NCBI RefSeq assembly: GCF_000739635.1
Contig: NZ_BATQ01000011.1
Span: 1 to 50,783, forward strand
Direction of reading: 5' to 3'
Source: Verrucomicrobium sp. BvORR034
GTDB taxonomy: Bacteria > Verrucomicrobiota > Verrucomicrobiia > Verrucomicrobiales > Verrucomicrobiaceae
DNA: 50,783 nt
The notes beneath the pieces are model-generated. The model ran no database searches. It worked only from the letters and a program-made list of their open reading frames with translations, and was not told where the DNA came from. A program made the position numbers and the translations under genes. Every line of letters begins with the position of its first letter. Position 1 is the first letter of the stretch. This document shows positions 24,264 through 34,456 of this stretch, one piece after another.

Positions 24264-27067
24264 CGCAGGTACATGAATTCGTTGGCCGACATGAGGGTGT
24301 GGCAGAGCAGCGTCCACGCTTCAGGCGTGTCACCCTGCTGGCGGACAAAGGTCAGCGCACGAGTGAGGTCATGCGTTGTGGCTGGACGTCCGTAGAGGGA
24401 GATGTAAGCTTCTTGAACCCGGGCCTCTGCAGGTGCTTCTGTCGCCAGCAGTTTGGCGGAGAGCCTCTGAGCCGCCTGGGCGGCGAAGGGGGAGTTCATC
24501 ATAATCAGGGCCTGTGGGGCCACGACGGTGGCATTGCGGCTGCCTGTGGGCATGGTGGGATCCGGATAGTCGAACTGCTCCAACAGATCGAAGAGGTGGT
24601 TCCGGATGATGGGGATGTAGAGGGCGCGGCGCAGAGCCTTGTACTGGGTGGCATCCTTGGAGGTGTGATTGAAGACGAACTCCCGGTTGCGCAGCGGGAC
24701 GGTCTTGCCACCGACCTGGGCGGAGAGGGAGCCGCTGGCGGCGAGCATGGCATCGTGAATCTGCTCGGCCTCCAGGCGCTGCACATGGGCGCGCCACAGG
24801 AGCTTGTTTTCCGGGTCCAGCATGGCGGGATCCACACCTGAGGAGGGCTGACCTGCGCTCGGATGGGTGGAGGCCATCTGGTAGGCGCTGGACTTCATGA
24901 GCACCCGGTGCATGTCCTTGATGCTCCAGCCGCTTTCGATGAAACAACGGGCCAGCCAGTCGAGCAGGGCGGGATGGGAGGGTTTGTCACCCAGGATGCC
25001 GAAGTTGTCCGTGGAGCCGACGAGGCCACGGCCGAAATGCCAGCGCCAGAGTCGGTTGACCATGACCCGGGCGGTCAGGGGGTGCTCGCTGCTGGCCATC
25101 CAGCGGGCCAGTTCCAGACGGCCGCTTTGTTTGGCAGAGAGAATGGGCTTGGTGAAGGAGGTGCGCATGACCTCCGGGAAACCGCGCTCCACCTCGGCTC
25201 CGAGCGTGAGATAGCTGCCGCGGATGTGAATCGGAATGGTCTTGGTGATGGTGCCGTCACGTACGCCCATGAGGGAAGGCGGATCGGGAGTCTGATCTTC
25301 CAGAGTCATGAGGTCGTCTTTCATGACCTCAGCGGTGGCCAGCATCTCTCCGTCGAACGCATCGGCATCCTTGTCCGGGATGACGAGCAGACCGGCCACG
25401 TCATTAAGGGCGGCGTGCGCTTCGGCCAGCTCCGGTTCTGTTGGGGCGGTTGCTTTGGGATCTTTGGCCTTGGCTGCGGTGAGCGCTGCAGCAGTGCGGG
25501 TGAAGATGTCGCTGTAATATTTCCTGATTCCCTCCTGATCGCCTGAGGCGGCAAGTTCACGCCAGCGGGCATAGAAAGGGTGCTCGGGAGCGCGGGTGAG
25601 ATACTGGCGGGCGGTGAGAAGGTAGCGGGGGCGGAGCTTGCGCTCGGCGGCCAGCTTCTGGACCTGGGCAAAGTCCGGGTCCTCTGGCAACAGAGCGGCC
25701 GCAGCGAGGTACTCGGGAGCGTTCGTCTGCAACTCCTGCTTCAGCTTCGCGCGGGTTTCGCTGGAGAACTTGGCAACCTTGGACCGCTGGGCGGCAACCT
25801 CTGCCTCATACTTCTTTTTGGCGGCCAGGTCATCTGGAGTCGCGAGTGAGTGCTCATACCAGAACTTGATCGCCCCCAGCTTCTCATCCGCGAGGCTCTT
25901 CGTGCTGCGGAAGATGGCGGCCAGCGCGTAGTAGTCCTTGTTGGTAATGGGATCGAACTTGTGATCGTGACACCTGGCACAGCCCAGCGTCATGCCCAGG
26001 AAGGCCTTGCCCAGGGTGTCGAGCTGTTCATCGATGATGTCCATTTCCAGCTTGCGCACATCAGGCTCCGCCAGCACGCGGGCGCCCAGCGCGAGGAATC
26101 CCAGGGCGGTCAGCCCCTCCCGACGCTCCTCTTCTGTGCGGGCAGGCAGGAGGTCGCCGGCGATCTGCTCGACGAGGAACTGGTCATAGGGTTTGTCCTC
26201 GTTAAAAGCGCGAACCACATAGTCCCGGTACTGCCAGGCATGGCCGTAGGCGACGTTTTCGTCCATGCCGTTGGAGTCCGCATAGCGGGCGACATCCAGC
26301 CAGTGTCGGGCCCAGCGCTCTCCGTATTGAGGAGAAGCCAGCAGACGCTCCACCACCTTGCTGAAGGCATCTGCGGAGCTGTCAGCGAGGAAGGCGTCAA
26401 TCTCGTTGGCGGTGGGCGGCAGGCCGGTGAGATCAAAGGTGGCGCGACGGATCAGCGTTCGCTTGTCGGTGGCGGGAGCGGGTGAAAAGCCCTGCTTTTC
26501 CAGCTCCGCAAGCAGGAAGGCGTCGATGGGCGATTTGACCCAGGCGGTGTTCTGCACGGTCGGTGGAGCCGCTTCGGTCAGCTGGGTGAAGGACCAGAAC
26601 TTGCGGCCCTCCTCCATGTTGATGGTGCGGTTCACCCCGCCGTGGGCCTGCGCAGCCGCGGCGGTCTTGCCCTCCCGGGGATCGGGTGCGCCCATCTCCA
26701 CCCACTTCTCCAGATCCTGGATCTGGGCAGGAGTGAGGGCATTCTTTGGCGGCATCTGGAGGTCGCGGTTCTTGTATCGAACCGCCTCGATGAGTTTGCT
26801 CTTGTTCAGATTGCCCGGCACCACGGAGGGGCCGGCATCGCCACCGATGAGCAGCGCTTCGCGAGAGTCCACGGCCAGCCCGCCTTTGGTCTTGCCCGCT
26901 TCGACAGAATGGCAGTCGTAACAGGCGCTGACCAGGACGGGGCGGATCTTCTTCTCGAAGAACTCAATGCCCTCCGCCGTGGGAGCGGCGGCCATCAGGG
27001 GACTGGCGAGCAGGAGGCCTGCGAATCCGCTGCTGAGAGCGATGTGGAAGTGGAAAGGTCGGTTCAT
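24260..27067 (-). CDS. PSCyt1-PSCyt2(DUF1549)-PSD1(DUF1553) cytochrome protein
   Basis: A 935-residue exported protein from the ATG at 27067 (27076 is an alternative). After a signal peptide, the PSCyt1 domain has one haem c site, Cys49-x-x-Cys52-His53 in ACYDCHS. A DUF1549 domain (about 150-400) contains [17 protein letters not shown] and the block [20 protein letters not shown], with a further [11 protein letters not shown] haem-type motif. The DUF1553 domain (about 620-930) has [15 protein letters not shown] and [14 protein letters not shown]-like blocks. These planctomycete-type cytochromes are thought to take part in polymer or sugar oxidation at the envelope. The start is 50 bp after the FecR/LamG gene and the stop overlaps the DUF1501 start. 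Confidence 0.94.
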   Translation of the reverse strand: MNRPFHFHIALSSGFAGLLLASPLMAAAPTAEGIEFFEKKIRPVLVSACYDCHSVEAGKTKGGLAVDSREALLIGGDAGPSVVPGNLNKSKLIEAVRYKNRDLQMPPKNALTPAQIQDLEKWVEMGAPDPREGKTAAAAQAHGGVNRTINMEEGRKFWSFTQLTEAAPPTVQNTAWVKSPIDAFLLAELEKQGFSPAPATDKRTLIRRATFDLTGLPPTANEIDAFLADSSADAFSKVVERLLASPQYGERWARHWLDVARYADSNGMDENVAYGHAWQYRDYVVRAFNEDKPYDQFLVEQIAGDLLPARTEEERREGLTALGFLALGARVLAEPDVRKLEMDIIDEQLDTLGKAFLGMTLGCARCHDHKFDPITNKDYYALAAIFRSTKSLADEKLGAIKFWYEHSLATPDDLAAKKKYEAEVAAQRSKVAKFSSETRAKLKQELQTNAPEYLAAAALLPEDPDFAQVQKLAAERKLRPRYLLTARQYLTRAPEHPFYARWRELAASGDQEGIRKYYSDIFTRTAAALTAAKAKDPKATAPTEPELAEAHAALNDVAGLLVIPDKDADAFDGEMLATAEVMKDDLMTLEDQTPDPPSLMGVRDGTITKTIPIHIRGSYLTLGAEVERGFPEVMRTSFTKPILSAKQSGRLELARWMASSEHPLTARVMVNRLWRWHFGRGLVGSTDNFGILGDKPSHPALLDWLARCFIESGWSIKDMHRVLMKSSAYQMASTHPSAGQPSSGVDPAMLDPENKLLWRAHVQRLEAEQIHDAMLAASGSLSAQVGGKTVPLRNREFVFNHTSKDATQYKALRRALYIPIIRNHLFDLLEQFDYPDPTMPTGSRNATVVAPQALIMMNSPFAAQAAQRLSAKLLATEAPAEARVQEAYISLYGRPATTHDLTRALTFVRQQGDTPEAWTLLCHTLMSANEFMYLR

Positions 27068-27116
27068 CAGGGGCATGGGAGCGGCCGGAGATGGGGTTTT
27101 AGGAAACACGTGGCAT

Positions 27117-28739
27117 TCACTCCGCGAGGGCGCGGATCTCATCAGGACGGAGGGCGGCAGTGTAGAGGCTGAACTCGTCCATGCACCCTGCGAAGTTGCG
27201 CACGGGCTGCTGACGTTTGTCCGGGGAGGGGGTCCAGTTGCCGAGCTCCATCATCACGGGGGCCAGTTCCGTGGGGGTCTGCACCGGGTGCTTGGACAAG
27301 ATCCCGCCGTTCAGGTAGAACGTGACCTCGCCACCTGCCAGGTCATAGACCACGGCCAGATGCACCCATTGGCCGAAGCGCTCTGGGGTGAATATCACCG
27401 GGGTAATGTAGTCATCCGAGCGGACGTTGGGGTTCTTGCCAGAACCCACACCGAGGCACAAGGAGCCATCGTGCAGGATCTGCCAGTGCATGTGACCTTC
27501 CTCAATCCCTTGGCTCATGCAGAGGGAACTCTGCCGGACGTTCAACCCATGGAGCTGCACCCAGGTAGCCATGGTGACCTGGCGGTGCGTGCCGGGCAGG
27601 CTGAGCCGCACGCGATCACTGACACTGCGGAACTGCAGCGCCTTCTTCTCCGGCCAGCGCCCCTGAGTCCAGATGCAACCAACAATGGTGCCGGGGGCGA
27701 CCTCCTGGCCGAGGGCGGCGGAGTTCTTCAGCGAACGCGACCCCTGAGGGTCCTGGAAATCAAGCCTCAGCTTCAGACGTGGGTCGAGGTTCCACTGCCG
27801 CCCCTGCTCCTCCCAACGCACGAGTGACTGCCGCTGGGATTCGTTCATGCGGGCTTCCAGATCCCGGCTGAAGGCGAAGGCCACATCACTGGCGGGCAGG
27901 GCGCGGGCAGGAGTGCTTTTCTCGAACCCGGCGGCCTCACCGGTGGTGAGCATGCGCACTTGGGCCTCGGGCTGGTGCAGCTCCACTTCGCCCTTGAACA
28001 CGTGGACCTCAGGTGTGGCGCTGTTGAGATCCAGACCGAAGTCGGTGCCGAGATCCACGACATCTCCATTGGGAGTGCCGAGACGGAATCCGCGGGCCTG
28101 GGGAGGCACGTGAGCACTGAACCGGCCGCTTACGCAGTAGGCTTCGCCAGCGGAGACGAGTTTGATTTCTGCCGGGCCTTCCACTACCAGCCGGGCACCC
28201 TGGTAGAACTCCAGCTCGGCAATGCCTGCTTTGAGTTTGAGCCAACCCGGGGAGAGCGGGGCATTCAGTGCCGGGGAGGATTGGGCGTCCACCCATTCCA
28301 GATTCACGCCGCGGGTCAACAGCGCCACGGAGGTGGTGGTCGCCTCATTTTCATCCTCGTCTAAGAGGGGGGCGGTCACCACCTTGGGAGGAGAGAGATG
28401 AGCGGGCTGACGCAGCACATTTACCACCATCACCAGGATGGCGAGCAGGGCCGCCAGCGGCAGCAGCCAGGTCAACCGTGCCCGAACCGGACGCGCCGGG
28501 GCAGCCCCCACAGGGGCAGTGAGGGCAGGTTCCTCTTCCACCCGTTGCCGTTCCTGCTGGGACCAGGAGAAGAGCGCAGACTCCACATCCTGGAAGGCAT
28601 ACCACTGGTGGCGGGCCTCGGCGGAGGTCTTCAGCATCATGCTGAGCCGCGCGTGGTCCTCTGCGGAGATGTGGCCGTCTGCCTTCGCCATGAAGAGGCG
28701 GTGCAGTTCGGCGGAGTCGAAATCAAGGTGAGGATTCAT
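27117..28739 (-). CDS. FecR-like anti-sigma protein with C-terminal LamG domain
   Basis: A 540-residue membrane protein. A cytoplasmic N-terminus (about 1-85, with the anti-sigma-like block LHRLFMAKADGHISAEDHAR) is followed by one membrane helix (about 89-107). A FecR domain (about 125-260) contains LKLKAGIAELEFYQGARLVV, VVDLGTDFGLDL and VHVFKGEVEL. A concanavalin-type LamG domain (about 330-535) contains VTMATWVQLHGL, HLAVVYDLAGGEVTFYLNG and a final CMDEFSLYTAALRPDEIRAL. The LamG part probably binds a glycan outside and signals to the sigma factor encoded 10 bp upstream. It is the second gene of the operon. Confidence 0.93.
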   Translation of the reverse strand: MNPHLDFDSAELHRLFMAKADGHISAEDHARLSMMLKTSAEARHQWYAFQDVESALFSWSQQERQRVEEEPALTAPVGAAPARPVRARLTWLLPLAALLAILVMVVNVLRQPAHLSPPKVVTAPLLDEDENEATTTSVALLTRGVNLEWVDAQSSPALNAPLSPGWLKLKAGIAELEFYQGARLVVEGPAEIKLVSAGEAYCVSGRFSAHVPPQARGFRLGTPNGDVVDLGTDFGLDLNSATPEVHVFKGEVELHQPEAQVRMLTTGEAAGFEKSTPARALPASDVAFAFSRDLEARMNESQRQSLVRWEEQGRQWNLDPRLKLRLDFQDPQGSRSLKNSAALGQEVAPGTIVGCIWTQGRWPEKKALQFRSVSDRVRLSLPGTHRQVTMATWVQLHGLNVRQSSLCMSQGIEEGHMHWQILHDGSLCLGVGSGKNPNVRSDDYITPVIFTPERFGQWVHLAVVYDLAGGEVTFYLNGGILSKHPVQTPTELAPVMMELGNWTPSPDKRQQPVRNFAGCMDEFSLYTAALRPDEIRALAE

Positions 28740-28749
28740 GGTCTTCGGG

Positions 28750-29292
28750 TCACGCCTCAGGTGCGGTTTTCCGGTTCACACAGTCCGCCAGCAGACGGCG
28801 GAGGGTGTTGAGCTTGTTGTAAAGGGTCTGTGGGGCCCGGCCGAGGCGCTCCGCCAGCACGGCCAGATCCACGTTCTTGAGATAAAACTCGCGCACGAGG
28901 TCGCGCCCCTGGGGCTCTACCTCCTCAATGCAACGCTCCAGGGCGGCGAGGCGCTGCTCGCGATGCTGGAGATCGGCGGGGCGTTCTTCCGCGAACCTCT
29001 GCAGCAGCTCGTCGTCGAAGTGCAGGGGGGAGCGCAGCGCCATGCGCTGGAAGTTCTTGGCCTCGTAGAAGGCAAAGCTGCTCGCCCAGGCGAAGAAATC
29101 GGTCCCTGGGGTGAAGTCACCAAACTTCCGCCACAGGGTTAGGCTGGCGCGTTGCAGCACGTCCTCTGCATCCGCCCGATTCCCCAGCATGACGAGCAGA
29201 AAGCCGAGCAGGCGCCCATGGGCACCGTTGAGCAGGGTGATGAACTGCTCGCTCAGCCCGGGATCGGGCGCTGGTTGGGGGGCGTCACTCAT
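28750..29292 (-). CDS. ECF sigma factor (Rhodopirellula/Verrucomicrobium type)
   Basis: The ATG at 29292 gives 180 residues. Region 2 contains LLGFLLVMLGNRADAEDVLQ and ASLTLWRKFGDF, with the -10 recognition part FAWASSFAFYEAKNF. Region 4 is an HTH (LVREFYLKNVDLAVLAERLG through TLYNKLNTLRRLL). An open upstream extension to 29436 is out of place for the family. It is the first gene of the operon sigma / FecR-LamG / PSD1 / DUF1501, so it probably activates its own operon when the LamG protein senses a glycan. Its gap to the divergent M20 gene is 149 bp. Confidence 0.93.
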   Translation of the reverse strand: MSDAPQPAPDPGLSEQFITLLNGAHGRLLGFLLVMLGNRADAEDVLQRASLTLWRKFGDFTPGTDFFAWASSFAFYEAKNFQRMALRSPLHFDDELLQRFAEERPADLQHREQRLAALERCIEEVEPQGRDLVREFYLKNVDLAVLAERLGRAPQTLYNKLNTLRRLLADCVNRKTAPEA

Positions 29293-29441
29293 GCTATCTG
29301 CCAAGTAATGTGCGGGCTGAACGGCTTTTACCGAAGATTGATAAAAAAATGATTCTCTGCATGGGTTGATGGAAGTTGCCTGGATAGAGCGGCGTAAGGA
29401 GTTGGCATTCCGGTCTCCTGCCCGGCTCTGTCCCAACTCCG

Positions 29442-30587
29442 ATGAGCGACTCTTCCCTTCTTTTGACCCTTGCTGAACTGGTCAACATCAACAGCGTGAA
29501 TTCCTCCTATGACGGAGGTCCTGGTGAGGCGGAGCTGGCGGCGTATGTGCGGATGTTCTTTGATCATCGCGGCATCGAGACGTGGGAGCAGGAGGTGTTC
29601 CCAGGACGCAACAACGTCATCGCCCGCCTGCCGGGTCGCGATTCCAGCCGCCGCATTGTGCTGGAGGCGCACATGGACACGGTTTCGGTCAAGGGCATGA
29701 TCATTCCACCCTTTGAACCACGCGTGGCAGACGGGCGCATGTACGGCCGCGGATCCTGCGACACCAAGGCGGGCCTGGCCACCATGATGCATGCGCTGGC
29801 ATCATTGAAGGCAGAGGGCATCACCCCGCCGTGTGAGGTGTGGCTCGCCGCAGTGGTGGATGAGGAGTACTCCTACCGTGGGGTGGTGAAGCTCTGCGAG
29901 GGAATCTCTGCCGTAGCCTCCATTGTGGCCGAGCCCACGGAGTTGAGGGCCGTCATTGCCACCAAGGGGGTGTTGCGCTGGCGCATCGTGGCGCGGGGGA
30001 AGGCGGCTCACAGTTCCAAACCACATCTGGGGGTGAATGCCATCCACCACATGTCGCGGGTGGTGCTGGCGCTGGAGGAGATGCATGCCCGCCTGGCGGA
30101 GGATGCGCCTCATGCCCTGCTCGGTACCGCGACGGGAAATGTGGGCGTGATCACGGGTGGCACACAAGTGAACTTTGTGCCGGATCAATGCGCCATTGAA
30201 ATCGACCGTCGGCTGCTGCCCGGAGAAAAGGTGGAGGAGGTGCTGGCCCGCTATGAGACCCTGCTGGTGGAACTCCGGCAGAGTCATCCGGGACTGGACG
30301 TGTTCATGGAAGCCCCGATGCTCACGGATGAAGCCCTGGAGACGCCGGAAAGTGAAGGCGTGGTGCAGGTGGCATCCAGCGTGCTTTCGGATCTGGGGTT
30401 GAATGCGAGCCCCTGCGGTGTGTCCTTCAGTTGTGATGCCAGCAAGCTCGCGCGAGCGGGTGTGCCCACGATCGTGTTCGGTCCGGGCAGCATTGATCGC
30501 GCTCATGCTGCGGTAGAGTACGTGGAGCTGGACCAGGTGCAGCTCGCCCTGGAGTTCCTCAAGCGCTTCCTGAAGTCATTTGTCTGA
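29442..30587 (+). CDS. M20-family metallopeptidase (ArgE/DapE/CPG2 group)
   Basis: A 381-residue cytoplasmic amidohydrolase. The di-zinc site is visible: His77 and Asp79 in LEAHMDTVS, Asp107 in GRGSCDTKAG, Glu141/Glu142 in VVDEEYSYRG (general base and ligand), and a late His in RAHAAVEY. The dimerisation domain contains GKAAHSSKPHLGVNAI. Members cleave N-acyl amino acids or peptides; this one most resembles ArgE/carboxypeptidase G2-like enzymes, and the substrate is unknown. An amidohydrolase follows 43 bp later on the same strand. The sigma-factor gene is divergent. Confidence 0.92.
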   Translation: MSDSSLLLTLAELVNINSVNSSYDGGPGEAELAAYVRMFFDHRGIETWEQEVFPGRNNVIARLPGRDSSRRIVLEAHMDTVSVKGMIIPPFEPRVADGRMYGRGSCDTKAGLATMMHALASLKAEGITPPCEVWLAAVVDEEYSYRGVVKLCEGISAVASIVAEPTELRAVIATKGVLRWRIVARGKAAHSSKPHLGVNAIHHMSRVVLALEEMHARLAEDAPHALLGTATGNVGVITGGTQVNFVPDQCAIEIDRRLLPGEKVEEVLARYETLLVELRQSHPGLDVFMEAPMLTDEALETPESEGVVQVASSVLSDLGLNASPCGVSFSCDASKLARAGVPTIVFGPGSIDRAHAAVEYVELDQVQLALEFLKRFLKSFV

Positions 30588-30630
30588 TCTGCTGTTATTG
30601 CCTAAAACCTCATCATCAACCTTCGTCATC

Positions 30631-31572
30631 ATGAACTCTTCTCCCATTCTCACGGCTCCCCATTCACGGCGTCAGTTTCTTGTCACCTCCCTGGCTGCAG
30701 CCGGAGGCGTGCTGACCACACAGGCGGCCAATCCACCAGGGGACATCGACGCGCATGTGCACGTGTGGACGCCTGATACGGAGCATTATCCGATCGCCAA
30801 GGGGTTCACCAAGAAGAAGGACATGGTGCCGGCGAGCTTTACGCCGGAGCAGTTGTTTGCCCATACCGTGCCCAACGGCGTGGCACGGGTGGTGCTCATT
30901 CAGATGAGCTTCTACAAGTACGACAACCGCTACATGCTGGACACCATGGCGCGTCACCCCGGTGTGTTCAGCGGAGTGGGCATTCTGGATCATGATGCCC
31001 CGGATGCGAAGGCAACGCTGAAGGCGCTGGCAAAGCAGGGCGTGCGCGGGCTGCGGCTGTACGCCAACAAGCCGGATGTGGAGGCGTGGTTGAACTCACC
31101 CGCCATGCATGCGTTGTGGACCCAGGCGGCGGATGAAGGGGTAGCCATGTGCCTGCTGGCCAATCCGGATTCATTGCCCGCCATCAAGCAGCTGGCACTG
31201 AAGTTTCCCAAGACCCGCGTGGTGATTGATCACTTTGCCAGGGTGGGGATGAAGGGGCCGGTGCAGGAGACGGACCTGGAGAACTTGTGCCGTCTGGCGG
31301 AGCTGCCGCACAGCTATGTGAAGACCTCGGCCTTTTACGCCCTAGGGGCGAAGAAGCCGCCGTACAAGGACCTGGCTCCGATGATCAGGCGTTTGCACGG
31401 GGTGTACGGAGCCAAGCGCCTCATGTGGGCCTCGGATTGTCCCTATCAGGTGGAAGAAGGCCAGAGCTACCAGGCCGCGATTGAGCTGGTGCGTAACGGG
31501 CTGAACTTCTTAAGTGCAGATGACAAGAAGTGGATGCTGAGGGGCACAGCGCAGAAGGTGTTTTTTAGTTGA
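30631..31572 (+). CDS. Tat-exported amidohydrolase (Amidohydro_2 family)
   Basis: The ATG at 30631 gives 313 residues with a twin-arginine signal (HSRRQFLVTSLAAAGG). The mature enzyme begins with the metal pair His42-x-His44 in DIDAHVHVW. It continues with the LigI-type amidohydrolase pattern (VDHFARVGMKG-like segment, then RLMWASDCPYQ near the C-terminus with the catalytic Asp). Relatives are lactonases, for example 2-pyrone-4,6-dicarboxylate and sugar lactonases. The Tat export is notable and common in this phylum. It is probably in one operon with the M20 peptidase. Confidence 0.9.
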   Translation: MNSSPILTAPHSRRQFLVTSLAAAGGVLTTQAANPPGDIDAHVHVWTPDTEHYPIAKGFTKKKDMVPASFTPEQLFAHTVPNGVARVVLIQMSFYKYDNRYMLDTMARHPGVFSGVGILDHDAPDAKATLKALAKQGVRGLRLYANKPDVEAWLNSPAMHALWTQAADEGVAMCLLANPDSLPAIKQLALKFPKTRVVIDHFARVGMKGPVQETDLENLCRLAELPHSYVKTSAFYALGAKKPPYKDLAPMIRRLHGVYGAKRLMWASDCPYQVEEGQSYQAAIELVRNGLNFLSADDKKWMLRGTAQKVFFS

Positions 31573-31614
31573 GATGGGGAATGGCCGCGATGCACAGTCG
31601 AGTGTAGTTGCATT

Positions 31615-31709
31615 GAACCCTCCGGGTTCAGGAGATAACGCATTGGGGAGGAGATGGGTGTTGCGCAGCGATCCGCCGCCCCTCCGGGACAAGCTTCGGA
31701 GGGGGGCGG
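31615..31709. repeat. Hairpin-rich intergenic repeat
   Basis: A perfect triloop hairpin GAACCC-TCC-GGGTTC (31615-31629) is followed by a 21-bp stretch (31670-31690) that repeats 22684-22704 with one change. An imperfect GC stem (31676-31686 with 31697-31709) follows. The element lies between convergent genes, where it could also end transcription from both sides. Confidence 0.65.
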
Positions 31710-31824
31710 TGAAGGGGCAATCACGTAATTCCGTGTGCCACACATGCCCTCACTTCAGCAACCCACCCCCCAACCTGTCCCCCTCATGTCTTTGGTCTTC
31801 TGTCTTCCAGTCTTTTGTCTCCCC

Positions 31825-32958
31825 TCATACCTTCCGCAAGATGGTCTCCAGAACACGCAGCAGATTGCCGACATCTTCCTGGGTGTTGTATCCGTGGACG
31901 GCGATGCGGATGCGCCCGGCCTGGTGCATGATGTGGATGTGTTCATGTTCCAGGGCAGCATGCAGGATGCTGCAGTCGGGGTGTTTGAAGGCGACGATGC
32001 CGGAGGGGTTGTCTGCGCGCCAGGGGCAGAGGGGTTGCAGGCCCCGTTCCTTGAGTCCGGCTTCCACCTCGGCGGTGAGCGGATCGGCATGGGCGACGAT
32101 GTTCTCGATGCCCACGTCTTCCAGGTAGCGGAGGGAGGCGTTCAGCGCGTACAGGGAGACAAAGTTGGGCATGCCCACGGAGAAGCTTGCTGCGCCCGTC
32201 TTGGTATCGGCGCGCTCAAAGCGGTCGGCATCGAACGCATTGCGCAGGTGGTACCAGCCGCCGGCGTGGGTGGTGAGCCGGGAGGCGTTGCGCTGGGGGA
32301 TGCCAATGATGCCGCCGCCGTGGATGCCGAGGGTCCACTTGTGGGTGCTGGAAATAACAATGTCCGCATCCACGCAGTCCAGCAGAACCCGCCCGAGAGC
32401 CTGGGTGACATCCACCGAGATCAGGGCCTGCGGGGCGAGATTGCGCACGGCATCGCAGAAGGGACGCCAGGCCAGGCGGTGGCCGTTGTAGAAGCTCACC
32501 AGCGATACCTGCACGAGGCGCGTGCGTTCGTTGAGCAGAGGCAGGAGGTCCTCCACCTGCAGTTCGCCGTCGCGTGCTTTCCAGAGTCGCGTTTGCGGTG
32601 ACTCGATGGCGGTCAACCAAGGGGTGGCCCCGGCAGGGAAGTCCAGGTCCGTGACCGCCACTTCATCGGTGGCCCCCAGATTCAGGGCGGACGCCAAGAG
32701 GTTGTATGCCTCGGAACTGCAGGAGCAGAAGGATACTTCGGAGGGCTCTAGCCCGATCATCCGTGCGGTGACTTCACGACACGCTTCCACTTGGGCAAAG
32801 TGGGCATCCCGCCCCTTCATGCCGCGTTCCTTGTCCCGCCAGTAGGTCTGGATGGCCTCGCCCACGCACAGGGGCGGGATGCTCTCAGCGGCGGTGTTGA
32901 GGTAGGTGATGCCCTCCAGGGCGGGGAAATCACGACGACGGGTCGAATCGGTGAGCAT
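31825..32958 (-). CDS. Aminotransferase class V-fold PLP enzyme
   Basis: A 377-residue cysteine-desulfurase-like protein. PLP-binding Lys207 is in ISSTHKWTLG and Asp183 in ISVDVTQALG contacts the ring nitrogen. The N-terminus (YLNTAAESIPPL) and GGGIIGIPQRNASRL also fit the class V fold. It lacks the long Cys-bearing loop of true desulfurases. The nearest known types are isopenicillin N epimerase-like or kynureninase-like members, so the reaction is uncertain. Its start lies 6 bp after the MFS gene stop, so the two are co-transcribed and probably handle the same compound. Confidence 0.9.
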   Translation of the reverse strand: MLTDSTRRRDFPALEGITYLNTAAESIPPLCVGEAIQTYWRDKERGMKGRDAHFAQVEACREVTARMIGLEPSEVSFCSCSSEAYNLLASALNLGATDEVAVTDLDFPAGATPWLTAIESPQTRLWKARDGELQVEDLLPLLNERTRLVQVSLVSFYNGHRLAWRPFCDAVRNLAPQALISVDVTQALGRVLLDCVDADIVISSTHKWTLGIHGGGIIGIPQRNASRLTTHAGGWYHLRNAFDADRFERADTKTGAASFSVGMPNFVSLYALNASLRYLEDVGIENIVAHADPLTAEVEAGLKERGLQPLCPWRADNPSGIVAFKHPDCSILHAALEHEHIHIMHQAGRIRIAVHGYNTQEDVGNLLRVLETILRKV

Positions 32959-32964
32959 GAGCGT

Positions 32965-34221
32965 TTACTTGGAAGTGGCCGGAGACTTGCGCCAGAGAAA
33001 TATCAAGGCCAGTACTCCCAGCCAGGGAGCCAGGCCCGCGAGCACAAGGCCTGCATCATAGCTGCCCGTGCGGTCCACCACCATGCCAAAGAAGCGATGC
33101 ATGGGAGAGGTGACCGCCCAGACCCACATGCTGAGGATGCCGGTGAGACGTCCGACATGATCGGCGGACAGCTCCTGCACAAAACTGTAGTAGCAGGGGA
33201 AGAGCGCCAACGCGCCCGCGCCGATGAGCAGGAGTACGCCAAGCAGCAGCCAGCCCTGACCCAGCCAGGGGATGAAGACGCTCAGTGAGGTGAGCAGGCA
33301 GGCTCCGAAGTACACCTTCCGCCGGGCCCCGTGAGGATCGGCCAGGCCGCGGCGGACCAGCCAGAGGGACAGGAGGCCAGCAAGGAAACAACCCACGTCG
33401 GTGGCGATGAAATAGGCGGAGTTGAAGTTGAGCGATGCCGTCTCGCTATAGCCGCGGCCGGTCTGCAGGAACTTCATGAGCCACACGCGGTAGATGTGCC
33501 AGACGGTCTGGGCACCAAGGATGAGGATGGCCACTGACCAGAAGGGGCCGCTGCGCAGAACCGTCCAGATGCTGGTGGCAGGGGTGGATGCTTTGGGAGC
33601 TCCGTCTGGCTTTGTAGTCGCTTGAGGCGCATCCAGATCTCGTGGACGCAGCATGAGGAACCACAGGGCGATCCAGGCAAATCCCACTGCGCCCACGACG
33701 ATGAAGGTGGTGCGCCAGGAGCCGGGTTGATCGGTGAGCAGCAGCTTCATCACCTGCGGCGTGATCACCGCGCCGATGGAGGCTCCGCTCTGGAGGATGC
33801 TGTTGCCCATAGTGCGGTCTTTTTCATTGAGCACGGCAAAGGTGGTCTTCAGCGCGCAGGGCCAGTGCCCGGCCTCGAAGAAGCCCAGCAGAGCCCGACA
33901 CACGAGCAGGCTCTCGTGACCGTTGACCCAGCCACTGGCCATGCCCATGAGGGACCATCCGCCCAGGACCATGGGGTAGAGCCAGTAGATGCGGAGCCGG
34001 TCCGCCAGGAAGCCAAAGACAAGAGACCCGATGGCGAATCCCCAGCCAAACACCACCTCCAGATCCCCGTACTGCCCTTCGCTAAGTCCCATCTCCTTGG
34101 TGACCCGCACGGAGGCGACCGCGAGCGTGACGCGGTCCATGTAGTTGATGGTGGTGGCGAGCAGGAGCAGGCCGGTGATCCACCAGCGCCAGGAGGAGGA
34201 ACGGGATGACAATGAAGGCAT
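32965..34221 (-). CDS. MFS transporter, ExuT/ACS type
   Basis: A 418-residue carrier with twelve predicted helices. The opening TTINYMDRVTLAVAS is the signature of the anion:cation symporter group (hexuronate ExuT, glucarate). The A-like motif GFLADRLRIYW and GNSILQSGASIGAVITPQV after helix 4 also fit. Likely substrates are sugar acids or other organic anions. It is the first gene of a two-gene operon with the PLP enzyme and is divergent from the giant protein gene, with 235 bp between starts. Confidence 0.92.
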   Translation of the reverse strand: MPSLSSRSSSWRWWITGLLLLATTINYMDRVTLAVASVRVTKEMGLSEGQYGDLEVVFGWGFAIGSLVFGFLADRLRIYWLYPMVLGGWSLMGMASGWVNGHESLLVCRALLGFFEAGHWPCALKTTFAVLNEKDRTMGNSILQSGASIGAVITPQVMKLLLTDQPGSWRTTFIVVGAVGFAWIALWFLMLRPRDLDAPQATTKPDGAPKASTPATSIWTVLRSGPFWSVAILILGAQTVWHIYRVWLMKFLQTGRGYSETASLNFNSAYFIATDVGCFLAGLLSLWLVRRGLADPHGARRKVYFGACLLTSLSVFIPWLGQGWLLLGVLLLIGAGALALFPCYYSFVQELSADHVGRLTGILSMWVWAVTSPMHRFFGMVVDRTGSYDAGLVLAGLAPWLGVLALIFLWRKSPATSK

Positions 34222-34456
34222 GAGGACGATGGGAGGGGGAGAGCTCTGGGGAGGAGAGAAAGTGGCGCGTCAAGCATATCGCCGACCCTGGCAATCATGT
34301 TTCCTCATCACGGTCAGCCCGTCACAATACTATCAGGATTGCGGACTATCCGGATGCGCCGGATGGATTTGGCTGGTGGGAGTTTTACCATCAAGGTAGT
34401 GTGATGGGCAATTTCCATCAGACTCCCGTCGGCATGGATGAGTCAATCTTCCTCGC

